This document shows positions 15,282 through 24,716 of a stretch of 64,000 nt of DNA, one piece after another. Below the pieces are notes generated by a model. It did no database searches. It saw only the letters and a list, made by a program, of their open reading frames with translations, and was not told where the DNA came from. The stretch lies in NCBI RefSeq assembly GCF_031582965.1, contig NZ_CP134049.1, positions 2,356,001-2,420,000 on the forward strand, written 5' to 3'. Position 1 is the stretch's first letter. Every line of letters starts with the position of its first letter. Position numbers and translations under genes: made by a program. The stretch comes from Bacillus sp. NEB1478. Its GTDB lineage: Bacteria > Bacillota > Bacilli > Bacillales > Fictibacillaceae.

Positions 15282-15785
15282 TTACCAGCCGCAACAGTTA
15301 TCGCAGCTGTGGGAACAGCACCTTTCGTGTGTAATTTCACAACAACACATACAATGCTTTTTAACACAATGGCAGTCGCACATATCATCACAACGGTGCT
15401 TTTTATCCCAATGGCAGTCGCACATATCATCACATCGATGCTTTTTATCGCAATGACAGTCGCACATATCATCACAACGGTGTTTTTTATCACAATGGCA
15501 GTCTGGCCATTCATGGTGCTTTTTATGACAATGACAGTCTGGCCATTCATGGTGCTTTTTATGACGGTGACAATCTGGCCATTCCTTGTGTTTTTTATGA
15601 CAGTGACAGTCTGGCCATTCACGGTGCTTTTTATGACAGTGACAGTCACAACAATCATTGTGCTTTTTATGACGGTGACAGTCACAACAATCATCTCTGC
15701 GTACCTTTTTAAAGAGACCTGATGTTTCCCATTTACTTTTATCGTTATGGCAATTATGCTTTTTTTTCAATTTTTTACTTAACAA
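15282..15785 (-). CDS. Cys/His-rich tandem-repeat protein (DCHxxKKH repeats), probable spore coat
   Basis: A 167-residue protein built of nine D-C-H-x-x-K-K-H repeats (about residues 37-141). The N-terminal six are 12 residues apart (W-P-D-C-H type), the last three 14 residues apart (RCDDMCDCH type). The tail is extremely Cys-rich (CMCCC, RCC, NCC). The start is TTG at 15785, nine bases after GGGGAGGTG; the ATG frame to 15824 would contain the ribosome site. The composition suggests metal binding and disulfide or other cross-linking, in the style of repeat coat proteins such as CotG, but no homology is claimed. The opposite strand and a second frame are also open here because of the repeats. 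Confidence 0.75.
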   Translation of the reverse strand: MLSKKLKKKHNCHNDKSKWETSGLFKKVRRDDCCDCHRHKKHNDCCDCHCHKKHREWPDCHCHKKHKEWPDCHRHKKHHEWPDCHCHKKHHEWPDCHCDKKHRCDDMCDCHCDKKHRCDDMCDCHWDKKHRCDDMCDCHCVKKHCMCCCEITHERCCSHSCDNCCGW

Positions 15786-16280
15786 ATTAACGAACACCTC
15801 CCCAAGGGAAAAATAACCATACACTATAAGGAGTCTGACAACATCTTGTAATAAACATATTAATAATTTTTATGAGAGTATAATGCCGATTTTAGTCCTA
15901 CTCTGACCATTATCAAACACCTTTAAAATCCTGTAATTCATATCGTTTATTCTTAATGAACAGTTTTCACATATGTTGTCCTACTCTTATTACAGTAGAT
16001 GTTAGTTAGGATAGAAAGGTAACGGCAATAAGCTGATTTCTAATAAAAAGGCTTTCCTGGGGTGATAACCCTTGAATAAAAGTTAAAGTCAACTAGCACA
16101 CTTTCGATTAATAGGTTAAGATAAGGTTCTCTAAAAATATCAAAGAAACATAAAATGATTTGCTCTTCATACAATTTGGTCACTTCTTTAGTATTTGCGT
16201 ACCGTTTTTCCTCAATTTTAGGCTGATACTGATCATTAATATTAACAACCTACTTTTTAAAAGCATAATGATGAAAACAG
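15786..16280. other. Non-coding gap of about 500 bp
   Basis: AT-rich, no frame with a ribosome site and no convincing promoter or hairpin. It separates the spore-surface island from fabI. Confidence 0.5.
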
Positions 16281-16317
16281 AAAAAACCCCGAATGCCATG
16301 TGAGCATTCGGGGTTTA
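16281..16317 (-). terminator. Terminator of fabI
   Basis: Perfect AAACCCCGAATGC/GCATTCGGGGTTT stem, 7-nt loop, then TTTTTT on the minus strand. Confidence 0.95.
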
Positions 16318-16330
16318 GTCTATAAATTTT

Positions 16331-17110
16331 TTATCGTGCGATGATGTTATATCCGCTGTCTACGTGGAGGATTTCCCCTGTTATACCGCGAGCCAAATCA
16401 CTCATAAGGAATAATGCAGCATCTCCAACTTCTTCTTGCGTGTTTGCTTTACGAAGCGGCGATCTTTCTTCAATCTCTTTTAGTACTGAGTTGAAATCAC
16501 CGATTCCTTTTGCAGCCAACGTTCGGATTGGACCTGCCGATATCGCGTTAACTCGGATGCCATCTTTCCCAACATCGTTAGCAAGATATTTAACACTCGC
16601 ATCTAACGCGGCTTTTGCTACACCCATTACATTATAATTGGAAACAACTCTTTCTCCCCCAAGGTAAGTTAGAGTAATAATGCTTCCGCCTTCAGTCATT
16701 AATGGACGAGCTTCTTTAACGACTGCTGTTAATGAATAAGCAGAGATGTTGTGAGCTAATAAAAACCCATCACGTGTTGTATTCAAATATTCGCCTTTCA
16801 ATTCTTCTGTATTTGCAAATGCGATACAGTGTGCAAGGCCATGAATAACGCCAACTTGTTCTTTAATGTCTGCAAAAGTTTTCTTGATTTCTTCATCATT
16901 TGTGATATCACAAGGCAATACTATTGAGTCATTGCTATCTAATGATTCAGCAAGATCACGTACGTTCTTCTCTAGTCTTTCACCTGCATATGTAAAAATT
17001 AAGCGGGCACCTGCATTTGATAGAGACTGAGCGATTCCCCAAGCAATACTGCGCTTATTCGCTACTCCCATTACGACAAAAGTTTTATCTTTTAATGATA
17101 ATTGATACAT
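16331..17110 (-). CDS. fabI: Enoyl-[acyl-carrier-protein] reductase (NADH) FabI
   Basis: A 259-residue FabI. It performs the last reduction of each fatty-acid elongation cycle. The N-terminal VVMGVANKRSIAWGIA is the FabI-specific cofactor loop, Y-x6-K is read as YNVMGVAK (about 151-158), and AGPIRTLAAKGI (about 188-199) is the substrate loop. The ATG at 17110 follows GAGGAGG; the longer frame to 17128 would include that site. A FapR-type operator overlaps its promoter, and the fabH-fabF pair at 47909-50123 carries the same box. Confidence 0.96.
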   Translation of the reverse strand: MYQLSLKDKTFVVMGVANKRSIAWGIAQSLSNAGARLIFTYAGERLEKNVRDLAESLDSNDSIVLPCDITNDEEIKKTFADIKEQVGVIHGLAHCIAFANTEELKGEYLNTTRDGFLLAHNISAYSLTAVVKEARPLMTEGGSIITLTYLGGERVVSNYNVMGVAKAALDASVKYLANDVGKDGIRVNAISAGPIRTLAAKGIGDFNSVLKEIEERSPLRKANTQEEVGDAALFLMSDLARGITGEILHVDSGYNIIAR

Positions 17111-17170
17111 ATTAAAACGCCTCCTCAATATCTGTTCATCTTTTACATTTCATTAGTATTAGTAATTGTT

Positions 17171-17196
17171 ATTAGTACCAAGTCCTAATTATTATA
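17171..17196 (-). promoter_or_regulatory. FapR operator and -10 box of fabI
   Basis: ATTAGTACCAAGTCCTAAT (17171-17189, + strand) is the imperfect palindrome bound by FapR, the malonyl-CoA-responsive repressor of lipid genes. On the minus strand TATAAT (17196-17191) touches it, so repressor binding would cover the start site. The same box is found before fabH. Confidence 0.85.
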
Positions 17197-17222
17197 ACAG
17201 ATAGAGAGAAATAAATCACTAG

Positions 17223-17369
17223 TTAACCTTTACTAGTCTGAATATTTTTCACTTCAAACCCGCAAGAATAACAGCGAAATATCACATTTTGATTGGATTG
17301 AGCAATCAGCACTTCCTCATTTAAATTATGCTCTCTCTCACAATTAGGGCAATAAACAGTAGGAATCAT
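17223..17369 (-). CDS. Small zinc-ribbon protein, 48 aa
   Basis: Starts at ATG 17369 after GAAAGGTGG; longer in-frame extensions have no site. The product has CPNC near residue 6 and CYSC near residue 33, a two-knuckle zinc-ribbon arrangement. No named family recognised. A regulatory or nucleic-acid-binding role is possible. Confidence 0.7.
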   Translation of the reverse strand: MIPTVYCPNCEREHNLNEEVLIAQSNQNVIFRCYSCGFEVKNIQTSKG

Positions 17370-17418
17370 TAAAATCCACCTTTCATTTGTATATATAATT
17401 AGCATGCTCAATTACAGC

Positions 17419-17441
17419 AAAAAAAATGGGGGACTGACCCC
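17419..17441 (-). repeat. GGGG-N5-CCCC hairpin with T-run (GGGGWCWGWCCCC element)
   Basis: Minus strand reads GGGGTCAGTCCCCC then a run of eight T after one A, a minimal terminator-like hairpin not tied to a gene end (the real yjbQ terminator is at 17560). The same 13-nt form occurs after yitT at 62184-62196. Confidence 0.6.
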
Positions 17442-17559
17442 TTACAATTTATTTCCCTATCGATTTTTTGAATTTCATCAGGGTAGTTTACTCACTATTC
17501 TCTATGGTTTTATACAGTTCTCAATTTTAGTGACCTTTTATTGATATTTATTACCCAAC

Positions 17560-17605
17560 AAAAAAAATGGAGACAAAAGGCTGCTTACAGCATCCTTTTG
17601 TCTCC
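17560..17605 (-). terminator. Terminator of yjbQ
   Basis: GGAGACAAAAGG..TGC / GCA..CCTTTTGTCTCC long stem followed by A and eight T on the minus strand. Confidence 0.93.
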
Positions 17606-17616
17606 TTCTTTCCTAC

Positions 17617-19461
17617 TTATGACAAAGCTTCTTTCATTTGTTGAATTTGCTGCTTGCTTCCAGTCACGACCAGCTTATCTCCTACTAGGAGCTCAGTATC
17701 TCCATGAGGCATAATTGATTCTTTTCCACGATAGATTCTAACAATGATACTGTCCCCTAAGAACGGGAAGTTCCTTAGGGCTGTGCGATTATAGAAACTA
17801 TTGATTATTCTAATTTCATTCAACTTGTTGTCTTGTGCAGTTAAGATGTCAACTACCGTCGGGTTTTCTATTAATGCTTTTAATAGAACTTGTGAAGAGA
17901 AATATACAGAATAAACCTCAATTCCTTCATTCTTTAACGAATCTCTTTTTTCTGTGTTTTCAATCCGCGCAATAATTCTCTCTACTCCTTCATCTTTTGC
18001 AAATAGAGCCAGTTCTTGGTTCGTTTCATCTTTCCCTGTAGCACAAATAAGAACATCAGCTGAAAGGACATCAGAATCTTTTAAAGTTTCAAGATCATAA
18101 TTTTCAAGTTCCTGAATATTAAAACTTTCGAGTTGTTTTTGGTCTTTTTCATCTTGTTTTGTGTGATAAATTCTTAAATCGAATCGTGATTGGTCTAACT
18201 CCGCTGTTATCGGCAGCGTATATTGATTGGCCCCCACTATGACGAGCTGCTTTTTCTCTGCTTCCCCTTTTTTCTTCTTCGGGAACAGCTTTTTAAAGAA
18301 AATCGGCGTAATTATGGAACTAATGACAGCCGTTAAAATTAACGCAGAAGATGTTCTGCTGTCAATAACATTTATACGTTCACCTATTTTAGCCGCTGCG
18401 ATTACGAGTGATAAAGTAGAAGTTAATAAAAATCCTGCAGCAGTGACCGTTTTCCAGTCATACCACTTTCTTAAAAACAAAATCGGTAAAAACTTCGAAA
18501 TAAGAAGTCCTAAAAGTAATAACGGTATGAGTGCCAGCGCTTTAGAATCTGCGAAAATAGAACGGATATCCAGTTCTACCCCTACCATTACGAAAAAGAT
18601 AGGAATTAAAAATCCATAGCCAAATGAATCAAGTTTGTGTACAAGATGCTTATTCGGTGACAATAAGGAAACGAGTACACCTGCTAAAAATGCTCCAAGA
18701 ATATTTTCAGCTCCGACCGTTTCAGATAACCCGACTAAAACGATAATGAGCGTGAAAACTGCTCTTGTATCAAGTTGAATCGTTCCTTTTGACATCGTAT
18801 CGATAAAGGATTGATGTCTTATTTTTTTTCCAATAAAGTAGAGAATTACTCCTGCTCCAAAAAGAATAAGAAGAAGCCACATTCTGCTGGAGTCTCCTGA
18901 TTCGATAGAAACAAACAATGTTAGTAATATCATCGTTACGAGATCTGCTATTACAGCGACCAACAAAATGATTTGACCAATTGTTGTCCTTGAGAGCTTT
19001 TCTTCTTTTAAAGTTGGCACAACTACACCTAGCGAAATCGTAGAGATAATTAATGTCATAAAGAAGGTGCTTTGCGCAAATCCTCCCCAGACAAACAACA
19101 TCGATAATCCATAAGAAAGAATGAAAATAAAAAGAAAAATTACAGAAGCGACAAATATCCGATTCGGCTCTTTCTTTTTCTCATTATTTTTCTTTTGTGA
19201 AGTTCCTCCGGCAAAGATGCTAAAATCAATTTCAAGCCCGCTTAAAAACATGAGGAAAATAAAGCCCAGCACTGATAAAATTTCTAGCCATGCGTCAGAA
19301 TGAACAACATCAAAACCACTTTTTCCTAGAATAATTCCTGCAATAATTTCCGCTACAACTACAGGTATTACACGCAAACGTAACTTATTAAGCAGAATCG
19401 GTATGACAAATGCCGTTAAAATGACTAATACTAATGAAGTAAAAGATGCATGTTCTTCCAT
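17617..19461 (-). CDS. yjbQ: CPA2-family cation:proton antiporter with RCK domains (YjbQ)
   Basis: 614 residues. About 12 membrane helices (residues 5-385) form a CPA2 exchanger core. From about 400 an RCK_N (TrkA-N) nucleotide-binding domain starts (QLVIVGANQY), then an RCK_C segment at the end (residues about 535-614, GDSIIVRIYRGKESIMPHGDT). It exchanges Na+ or K+ for H+ across the membrane, gated by a cytosolic ligand. GGAGGG precedes the ATG. Confidence 0.92.
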   Translation of the reverse strand: MEEHASFTSLVLVILTAFVIPILLNKLRLRVIPVVVAEIIAGIILGKSGFDVVHSDAWLEILSVLGFIFLMFLSGLEIDFSIFAGGTSQKKNNEKKKEPNRIFVASVIFLFIFILSYGLSMLFVWGGFAQSTFFMTLIISTISLGVVVPTLKEEKLSRTTIGQIILLVAVIADLVTMILLTLFVSIESGDSSRMWLLLILFGAGVILYFIGKKIRHQSFIDTMSKGTIQLDTRAVFTLIIVLVGLSETVGAENILGAFLAGVLVSLLSPNKHLVHKLDSFGYGFLIPIFFVMVGVELDIRSIFADSKALALIPLLLLGLLISKFLPILFLRKWYDWKTVTAAGFLLTSTLSLVIAAAKIGERINVIDSRTSSALILTAVISSIITPIFFKKLFPKKKKGEAEKKQLVIVGANQYTLPITAELDQSRFDLRIYHTKQDEKDQKQLESFNIQELENYDLETLKDSDVLSADVLICATGKDETNQELALFAKDEGVERIIARIENTEKRDSLKNEGIEVYSVYFSSQVLLKALIENPTVVDILTAQDNKLNEIRIINSFYNRTALRNFPFLGDSIIVRIYRGKESIMPHGDTELLVGDKLVVTGSKQQIQQMKEALS

Positions 19462-19614
19462 AAGCCCTCCGTATCTTCTAAAATCGATTTAATGGTTTAC
19501 TATAGTAAGAAAGAAAAAGAAATGTCAAACGATTGAGTGTAAATTCATTTGCAAACGTCTCGATTTTAGGTAAGATAATACATGTTATTGTTTTACTTAA
19601 GGAGACGGTCCAAT

Positions 19615-20772
19615 ATGCAAAATAACCATAAATCACCATGGCAGCAAATCGATTACAATTTAGTATTTATTTTATTTCTGATGGTCATCACAAGCTGTAT
19701 TGCAATCTATAGCGCTCAGATGATGGATCAGTACGGAAGCAACTTTGTTATTAAACAACTTGCTTGGTACTTTGTAGGTGGGATAGCTATTATCGGCGTA
19801 ATGTTCTTGGACTTTGATCAGTTCAGAAAATTATCTTGGCATCTTTACGGACTTGGAATTCTGTTATTGATAGGTATCATCATTGCTCCAGAAAGTATCG
19901 TACCGAATATTAACGGTGCTCAAGCCTGGTACAGATTTGGACCTTTTGCACTTCAGCCATCAGAACTTGTTAAAGTGGCACTCGTAATCTCACTTGCCAA
20001 TACGATTACTACTCATAATGAAAAGTATATTATAAGAACGATGCATGAAGACCTCTTACTGCTTGGTAAAATTGCACTGATTGCAGGGGTTCCAACATTG
20101 CTTGTTCTCATGCAGCCCGATCTCGGCACAACTTTAGTATTTATGGCCATTACGATAAGCCTTTTACTTGTGTCTGGAATCAGATGGAGAATAATCTTTG
20201 TTCTTATTCTTTCCTTTATTTTGTTCATCTCAATCTTAGTTTGGATTTATTTTACGTTTCCGCACTTTTTTGTTGAACATATCCTTGATCAATATCAATT
20301 AAACCGTTTTTACGCTTGGCTCGATCCATACGGGCACAAAGATGCCGGTTACCATACGCGTAACGCCTTGCTTGCTATCGGAAGCGGTATGTTATTCGGA
20401 AAAGGATTCACAGAAGGAACTGTTTATTTACCAGAAGCTCAAACAGATTTTATCTTTTCAATCATTGGTGAAGAATGGGGATTTTTAGGAACAAGCATCA
20501 TTATTTCACTTTTCTTCTTAATGATATATCGAATGATTAACACAGCACTGGAGAGCAATGAACCATTCGGAAGTTACCTCTGTGCAGGTGTTATCGGGAT
20601 GTTAACGTTCCAAGTATTCCAGAACATAGGAATGAACATTCAAGTTATGCCGATTACAGGGATACCGCTTCCCTTTATCAGCTACGGAGGAAGCTCCATA
20701 CTGGCTTATATGATTGCGTTCGGTCTCGTTCTAAATGTCCGGTCACGGACTGTTAAATACATGTTTGAATAA
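19615..20772 (+). CDS. FtsW/RodA/SpoVE-family SEDS protein (RodA-like)
   Basis: 385 residues, ten predicted membrane helices. SEDS proteins polymerise lipid II into glycan strands together with a class B PBP. Conserved segments: NGAQAWYRFGPFALQPSE (about 101-118), MQPDLGT (about 163), LPEAQTDFIFSIIGEEWG (about 280-297) and PFISYGGSS (about 353-361). The ATG at 19615 follows AAGGAGAC; the start at 19582 is rejected. Length and loops fit RodA better than FtsW, but paralogue identity is not certain. Divergent from yjbQ. Confidence 0.9.
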   Translation: MQNNHKSPWQQIDYNLVFILFLMVITSCIAIYSAQMMDQYGSNFVIKQLAWYFVGGIAIIGVMFLDFDQFRKLSWHLYGLGILLLIGIIIAPESIVPNINGAQAWYRFGPFALQPSELVKVALVISLANTITTHNEKYIIRTMHEDLLLLGKIALIAGVPTLLVLMQPDLGTTLVFMAITISLLLVSGIRWRIIFVLILSFILFISILVWIYFTFPHFFVEHILDQYQLNRFYAWLDPYGHKDAGYHTRNALLAIGSGMLFGKGFTEGTVYLPEAQTDFIFSIIGEEWGFLGTSIIISLFFLMIYRMINTALESNEPFGSYLCAGVIGMLTFQVFQNIGMNIQVMPITGIPLPFISYGGSSILAYMIAFGLVLNVRSRTVKYMFE

Positions 20773-20796
20773 CACCTGCCTTAGCAGGTGTTTTTC
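20772..20796 (+). terminator. Terminator of the RodA-like gene
   Basis: ACACCTGC/GCAGGTGT, loop CTTA, five T and C-rich tail. Confidence 0.92.
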
Positions 20797-20838
20797 TTTT
20801 GCTATTGAGTTATCCTAATGAGGAATGAGGTGATTAAA

Positions 20839-21579
20839 ATGAAATACGATATCATCGGAGATATTCATGGCTGTTTTGATGAATATAAACTGCTTACAGA
20901 AAAATTGGGGTATGTATGGAACAATGGTTTACCTCGGCATAACGATGCTAGAAAGCTTGTCTTCTTAGGAGACTTAACAGACAGAGGTCCCGCTTCCATT
21001 CAAGTGATGGAACACGTTTATCGCCTTGTCCAAAATAATTTTGCACTTTATACACCTGGCAACCACTGCAACAAGCTTTACCGATATCTTTTGGGGAGAA
21101 AAGTTCAGGTCAGACATGGACTTGAAACTACAGTAGCTGAACTAGAAGAACTGAATTCTAATAAAAGAAAAGAAATTAATGAACACTTTTGCTTTCTCTA
21201 TGAAAATGCTCCTCTTTATTTAGAATTGGATGGGGGAAAATTAGTAGTTGCACATGCCGGTATCCGAGCAGATTTTATAGGACAATCAGGCAATAAAGTA
21301 AAAACATTTGTACTCTATGGTGATATTACAGGTGAGACGAACCCAGATGGAACTCCTGTTCGGAGAGATTGGGCAAAAAAACATCAAGGTCCACAGACAA
21401 TTGTTTATGGACATACTCCAGTAGAAAATGTTAGGCATGTTCAAAACACATGGAACATTGACACAGGATGCGTCTTTGGCGGTCAATTAAGCGCGTTAAG
21501 ATATCCTGAGATGGAAACGGTGAGTGTTCCGTCCAGCATGCCATTCGTTACAGAGAAATTCCGTTCTTTTGATGATTAA
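20839..21579 (+). CDS. prpE: Bis(5'-nucleosyl)-tetraphosphatase PrpE
   Basis: 246-residue metallophosphoesterase of the PrpE type, cleaving Ap4A asymmetrically; B. subtilis PrpE also has phosphatase activity and affects germination. Signature metal motifs: GDIHGCFDE (about 5-13), GDLTDRGP (about 43-50), GNHCNK (about 75-80), HAGI (about 141) and GHTPV (about 191). Start ATG 20839, GAGGTG seven bases upstream. Confidence 0.93.
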   Translation: MKYDIIGDIHGCFDEYKLLTEKLGYVWNNGLPRHNDARKLVFLGDLTDRGPASIQVMEHVYRLVQNNFALYTPGNHCNKLYRYLLGRKVQVRHGLETTVAELEELNSNKRKEINEHFCFLYENAPLYLELDGGKLVVAHAGIRADFIGQSGNKVKTFVLYGDITGETNPDGTPVRRDWAKKHQGPQTIVYGHTPVENVRHVQNTWNIDTGCVFGGQLSALRYPEMETVSVPSSMPFVTEKFRSFDD

Positions 21580-21585
21580 TAATAA

Positions 21586-21622
21586 AAGGAACTGTATTTA
21601 TTTAACTACAGCTCCTTCCTTT
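21586..21622 (+). terminator. Probable terminator of prpE
   Basis: AAGGAACTGTA / TACAGCTCCTT stem with an 8-10-nt loop and a short CCTTTATATT tail right after the prpE stop. Confidence 0.6.
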
Positions 21623-21841
21623 ATATTAAGACATTCGGATCATATCCGAACATAGCAAAATCTTTTCCGTAAATTTTTTTGACTAATCGCATTGTAACTG
21701 AATCATATTGTTTCTAAGTTAATTGCAGAACCAATGCCGCTCATTACGATCTGTCAGTTTGTTTAACAAGATTTCACCACCATTGATCTATTACTATTAA
21801 ATGAATGAAGGCGCATTTTGAATGGATATTTAGCTAGTAAA

Positions 21842-22738
21842 TTATTTTAATAACACATTCATGTCATCAGGAAGTGTTAAGCATAGTTGAATGGATTCGT
21901 TTGTAAAAGGATGGGTAAATGTCGTTTTTTCACTGTGCAAGGCTTGGCGCATGATTAATTTTTGACTTCCTCCATATAAGTCATCTCCTAGTAAGGGATG
22001 GCCTATGGATGCCATGTGTACTCTTATCTGATGAGTCCTTCCTGTTTCCAAAACGAGTCTAACTACTGAAAAATCAAATTCAGGGTCATAGTCTAACTTT
22101 TCATAGTGTGTAATGGATGGCTGTCCATCTTCTCTCACCATACGTTCAATAATGCTTTCAGGGTTTCTTCCGATTGGGCTATTCACTGTTCCCTTTTCGT
22201 TTACTACGTTTCCATGCACAAAAGCCACATATTCTCTCTTGATCGTCTTTGCTTTTTGCTGTTGCGACATAAGTGAATGTGCAAATCGATGTTTCGCAAC
22301 CAAGACGATACCAGAAGTGTCTTTATCTAATCGATTCACTGCATGAAAAGTTGCTGGTATCTTATTTCTCTCATAATAATAAAGTACAGCTGCAGCAAGT
22401 GACCCTTTTGGCTGGTATAATGATGGAATCGTAGGCATGGCAGGAGGTTTGTTCAAAACAAGAAAATGGTCATCTTCAAAAACAATATCTAGGGGAATAT
22501 CTTCTGCTTCCATTGAGTCGCTTTTTACTTCAGGAGGAAAGCAAACTGTAACAACATCCCCCGCTTTCAACAACTTTCTTACCGTTGAATCAGCATCATT
22601 CACAAAAAGAGCGCCGCCGTGAAACTTTATATCGGTCAGCGCAGCTTTTGATATTTGTTTTTGCTTTAAAAATTCACGTAACAAAATGGGAGCTTCAACA
22701 TCAGAAACAGTCCATTTAATTGAAAAAAACTTCATCAT
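21842..22738 (-). CDS. yjbO: RluA/RluD-family pseudouridine synthase YjbO
   Basis: 298 residues with an N-terminal S4-like region (residues about 15-75) and the RluA catalytic core. [12 protein letters not shown] (about 131-142) contains the catalytic Asp, VLNKP (about 95) and [24 protein letters not shown] (about 231-254) complete the family signature. It isomerises uridine in structural RNA; target not predictable. ATG 22738 overlaps the nadF stop (ATGA), so translation is coupled. Last gene of yjbL-sasB-nadF-yjbO. Confidence 0.92.
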   Translation of the reverse strand: MMKFFSIKWTVSDVEAPILLREFLKQKQISKAALTDIKFHGGALFVNDADSTVRKLLKAGDVVTVCFPPEVKSDSMEAEDIPLDIVFEDDHFLVLNKPPAMPTIPSLYQPKGSLAAAVLYYYERNKIPATFHAVNRLDKDTSGIVLVAKHRFAHSLMSQQQKAKTIKREYVAFVHGNVVNEKGTVNSPIGRNPESIIERMVREDGQPSITHYEKLDYDPEFDFSVVRLVLETGRTHQIRVHMASIGHPLLGDDLYGGSQKLIMRQALHSEKTTFTHPFTNESIQLCLTLPDDMNVLLK

Positions 22739-23535
22739 TCTATGCCGCCAATGAAAGAATCTTTTACTCTTTTCCAAAATGGGAAAGGTCGGAATCGGGC
22801 GAATCGAATTTTTTCTTCTGCTACTCGGTATTGAATGGACTTTACTTTTTTCTGAACCAAAAATAAATGGTCAATCGTAATATGAAAATCAACATCGTTC
22901 ACAGGTTTTAAAATACATGTGTGATGCTGCGGCAATACGAGCGGTGATCCAATCGTACGGAATACTCGATTGTTAATCGACGCCATCTCAGATAACTGAA
23001 TTGAAGCAAGAGATGGATGAATGATCGCTCCCCCTAAAGCTTTATTATAAGCAGTACTTCCAGATGGAGTCGAAATACATAAACCATCACCACGGAATGT
23101 TTCAAATCGGTCTCCTTTTATCTCAACATCCATAACTAATGAACCTTCAACACTTTTTACCGTACATTCATTTACAGCTAAGTACCTTTTCTCATCAATG
23201 CCATCAATATATCTTACTGTTACTTCTAGCAATGGGTATTCCACAATTTGAAAAGGTGTTTTTGCAATATGTATGACAAGTTTCTCTACTTCTTCAGGCA
23301 GCCAGTCAGCAAAAAAACCAAGATGTCCTGTATGAACACCAACGAACGCGGTCTGATCAATTCGGTGGACATAGTGATGAAAGGCATGTAACAACGTTCC
23401 GTCACCACCAACTGTAATTACGATATCTGGTTCTTTTTCTTCATAGACCAATTCGAACTCTTCCAAATAAGACCTGATTTTTTCTGTAAGCGTGTTCGAT
23501 TTGTTGTCTCCTTTTGATATGATGGCAAATTTCAT
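22735..23535 (-). CDS. nadF: NAD kinase
   Basis: 266 residues. ATP-dependent phosphorylation of NAD to [15 protein letters not shown] (about 43-53) is the NAD-kinase diphosphate loop, [10 protein letters not shown] (about 118-127) the NE motif, and [21 protein letters not shown] (about 148-168) the second conserved block. AAAGGGTGG precedes the ATG, 14 bp after sasB ends. Same gene order as B. subtilis yjbM-yjbN-yjbO. Confidence 0.95.
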   Translation of the reverse strand: MKFAIISKGDNKSNTLTEKIRSYLEEFELVYEEKEPDIVITVGGDGTLLHAFHHYVHRIDQTAFVGVHTGHLGFFADWLPEEVEKLVIHIAKTPFQIVEYPLLEVTVRYIDGIDEKRYLAVNECTVKSVEGSLVMDVEIKGDRFETFRGDGLCISTPSGSTAYNKALGGAIIHPSLASIQLSEMASINNRVFRTIGSPLVLPQHHTCILKPVNDVDFHITIDHLFLVQKKVKSIQYRVAEEKIRFARFRPFPFWKRVKDSFIGGIE

Positions 23536-23549
23536 TTCGTATCCACCCT

Positions 23550-24197
23550 TTATGAATCAAGATTCGTTTCACTGGATTGATCGTTTCGCTCTAAGAACAC
23601 GAGCTGAGCATCTTGTATCTCGCCCCTGATCTGAGACATTTCTTCATCAAGACGGTTAGCGGCTTCAGCTGCTCGTTGAAGACGCTCTCGAATATCTTCA
23701 GGGATTTGTCCCTGATACTTATAATTAATGGAGTGCTCAATGGTTGCCCAGAAATTCATAGCCAGTGTACGGATCTGAATTTCAGCTAAAATTTTCTTCT
23801 CCCCCTCAAGTACTTGAACGGGGTATTCAATGACAACATGATAGGACCTGTAACCGCTTGGCTTTTTATGGGTGATATAATCACGTTCTTCCAATATGGT
23901 AAAGTCATTGCGCTGTCGAAGAAGATTAATCACTGTTTCAATATCGTCCGTAAACTGGCACATGATTCGTATACCAGCTAAGTCTTGCAGCTCACTCTCT
24001 AACCGGTCTTCAGTAATATTCTTCTGATACGCTTTGTTAATTATTGATTTTACCGGTTTCACTCTGCCTGTTACGAACTCAATCGGACAAGACTGACTTG
24101 ATTTTTCAAATTGTTCCCGAATTCCCCGGAACTTAATTTTAAGTTCATCTACAGCTTGCTTGTATGGAACTAACAGAGTTTCCCAGTCCATATTCAT
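23550..24197 (-). CDS. sasB: Small alarmone synthetase SasB (RelQ/YjbM)
   Basis: 215 residues, only the (p)ppGpp synthetase domain, no hydrolase. Motifs: [10 protein letters not shown] (about 43-52) for [14 protein letters not shown] (about 71-81) for Mg, [11 protein letters not shown] (about 114-124) and [18 protein letters not shown] (about 138-155). It makes pppGpp/ppGpp from GTP or GDP. ATG overlaps the stop of yjbL (ATGA). Confidence 0.95.
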   Translation of the reverse strand: MNMDWETLLVPYKQAVDELKIKFRGIREQFEKSSQSCPIEFVTGRVKPVKSIINKAYQKNITEDRLESELQDLAGIRIMCQFTDDIETVINLLRQRNDFTILEERDYITHKKPSGYRSYHVVIEYPVQVLEGEKKILAEIQIRTLAMNFWATIEHSINYKYQGQIPEDIRERLQRAAEAANRLDEEMSQIRGEIQDAQLVFLERNDQSSETNLDS

Positions 24198-24592
24198 CCG
24201 GCGTTCTCCTCTGTGCCAAATATTTTCATTACTTCATCTTCCATTTTCTGACCATAGTTTGCGTTACCTTTAATATTCTCAGTCAAATATTCCATTTCCT
24301 TGTTAAAGGATTTTAATTTCATCTTTTCACCAGAATCATTCTGGATCCATACGTCAGAGCTGTTATTAATTGCTTTTCTGACATCTTCCCAATGATTGTT
24401 ATCAATTGCTATATAAATAAATCCTTCAGTGTTTTCTAAAACATAGATGAAAGATAGGCCATCTGAATCTACCAGCATTCTTTCACTATCATTCCATTCC
24501 ATGATTCCTTTACTTTCTTTCAGTGGTACATTTAATACTAGTGTGTTGTTCTCCCATGCAGTTGACTGCACATTCAATCGTAGTGGCATCAT
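24194..24592 (-). CDS. yjbL: YjbL-like protein of unknown function
   Basis: 132 residues, no signal or membrane segment, acidic C-terminus. Recognised by position (divergent from the CYTH gene yjbK and ahead of sasB-nadF-yjbO, exactly as in B. subtilis) rather than by a motif. AGGAGGT is seven bases before the ATG. Function unknown; stop overlaps the sasB start. Confidence 0.75.
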   Translation of the reverse strand: MMPLRLNVQSTAWENNTLVLNVPLKESKGIMEWNDSERMLVDSDGLSFIYVLENTEGFIYIAIDNNHWEDVRKAINNSSDVWIQNDSGEKMKLKSFNKEMEYLTENIKGNANYGQKMEDEVMKIFGTEENAG

Positions 24593-24652
24593 CTTAAAAA
24601 CCTCCTGTTTCTTCTCTAATAGTGTAACATAAAATGGACCCTAATTATGAAA

Positions 24653-24681
24653 TTGAGAAGCTTGTTTGACTATGAGATAAT
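24653..24681 (+). promoter_or_regulatory. SigA promoter of yjbK-cwlQ
   Basis: TTGAGA (24653-24658), 17 nt, GATAAT (24676-24681), 36 bp before the GTG start. Confidence 0.75.
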
Positions 24682-24716
24682 GGTTTTACTTTCTTAAAAC
24701 AACAGGAGGAAATGCG

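Noticed and set aside
15245..15722. Long open frames on both strands over the DCH-repeat gene
   Set aside because: They arise because the 36/42-bp repeats avoid stops in other frames; they have no ribosome sites and give Thr/Val/Ile-only nonsense repeats.
16020..16060. Possible small gene or promoter in the 500-bp gap before fabI
   Set aside because: AGAAAGGTAACGG resembles a ribosome site but no frame of useful length follows.
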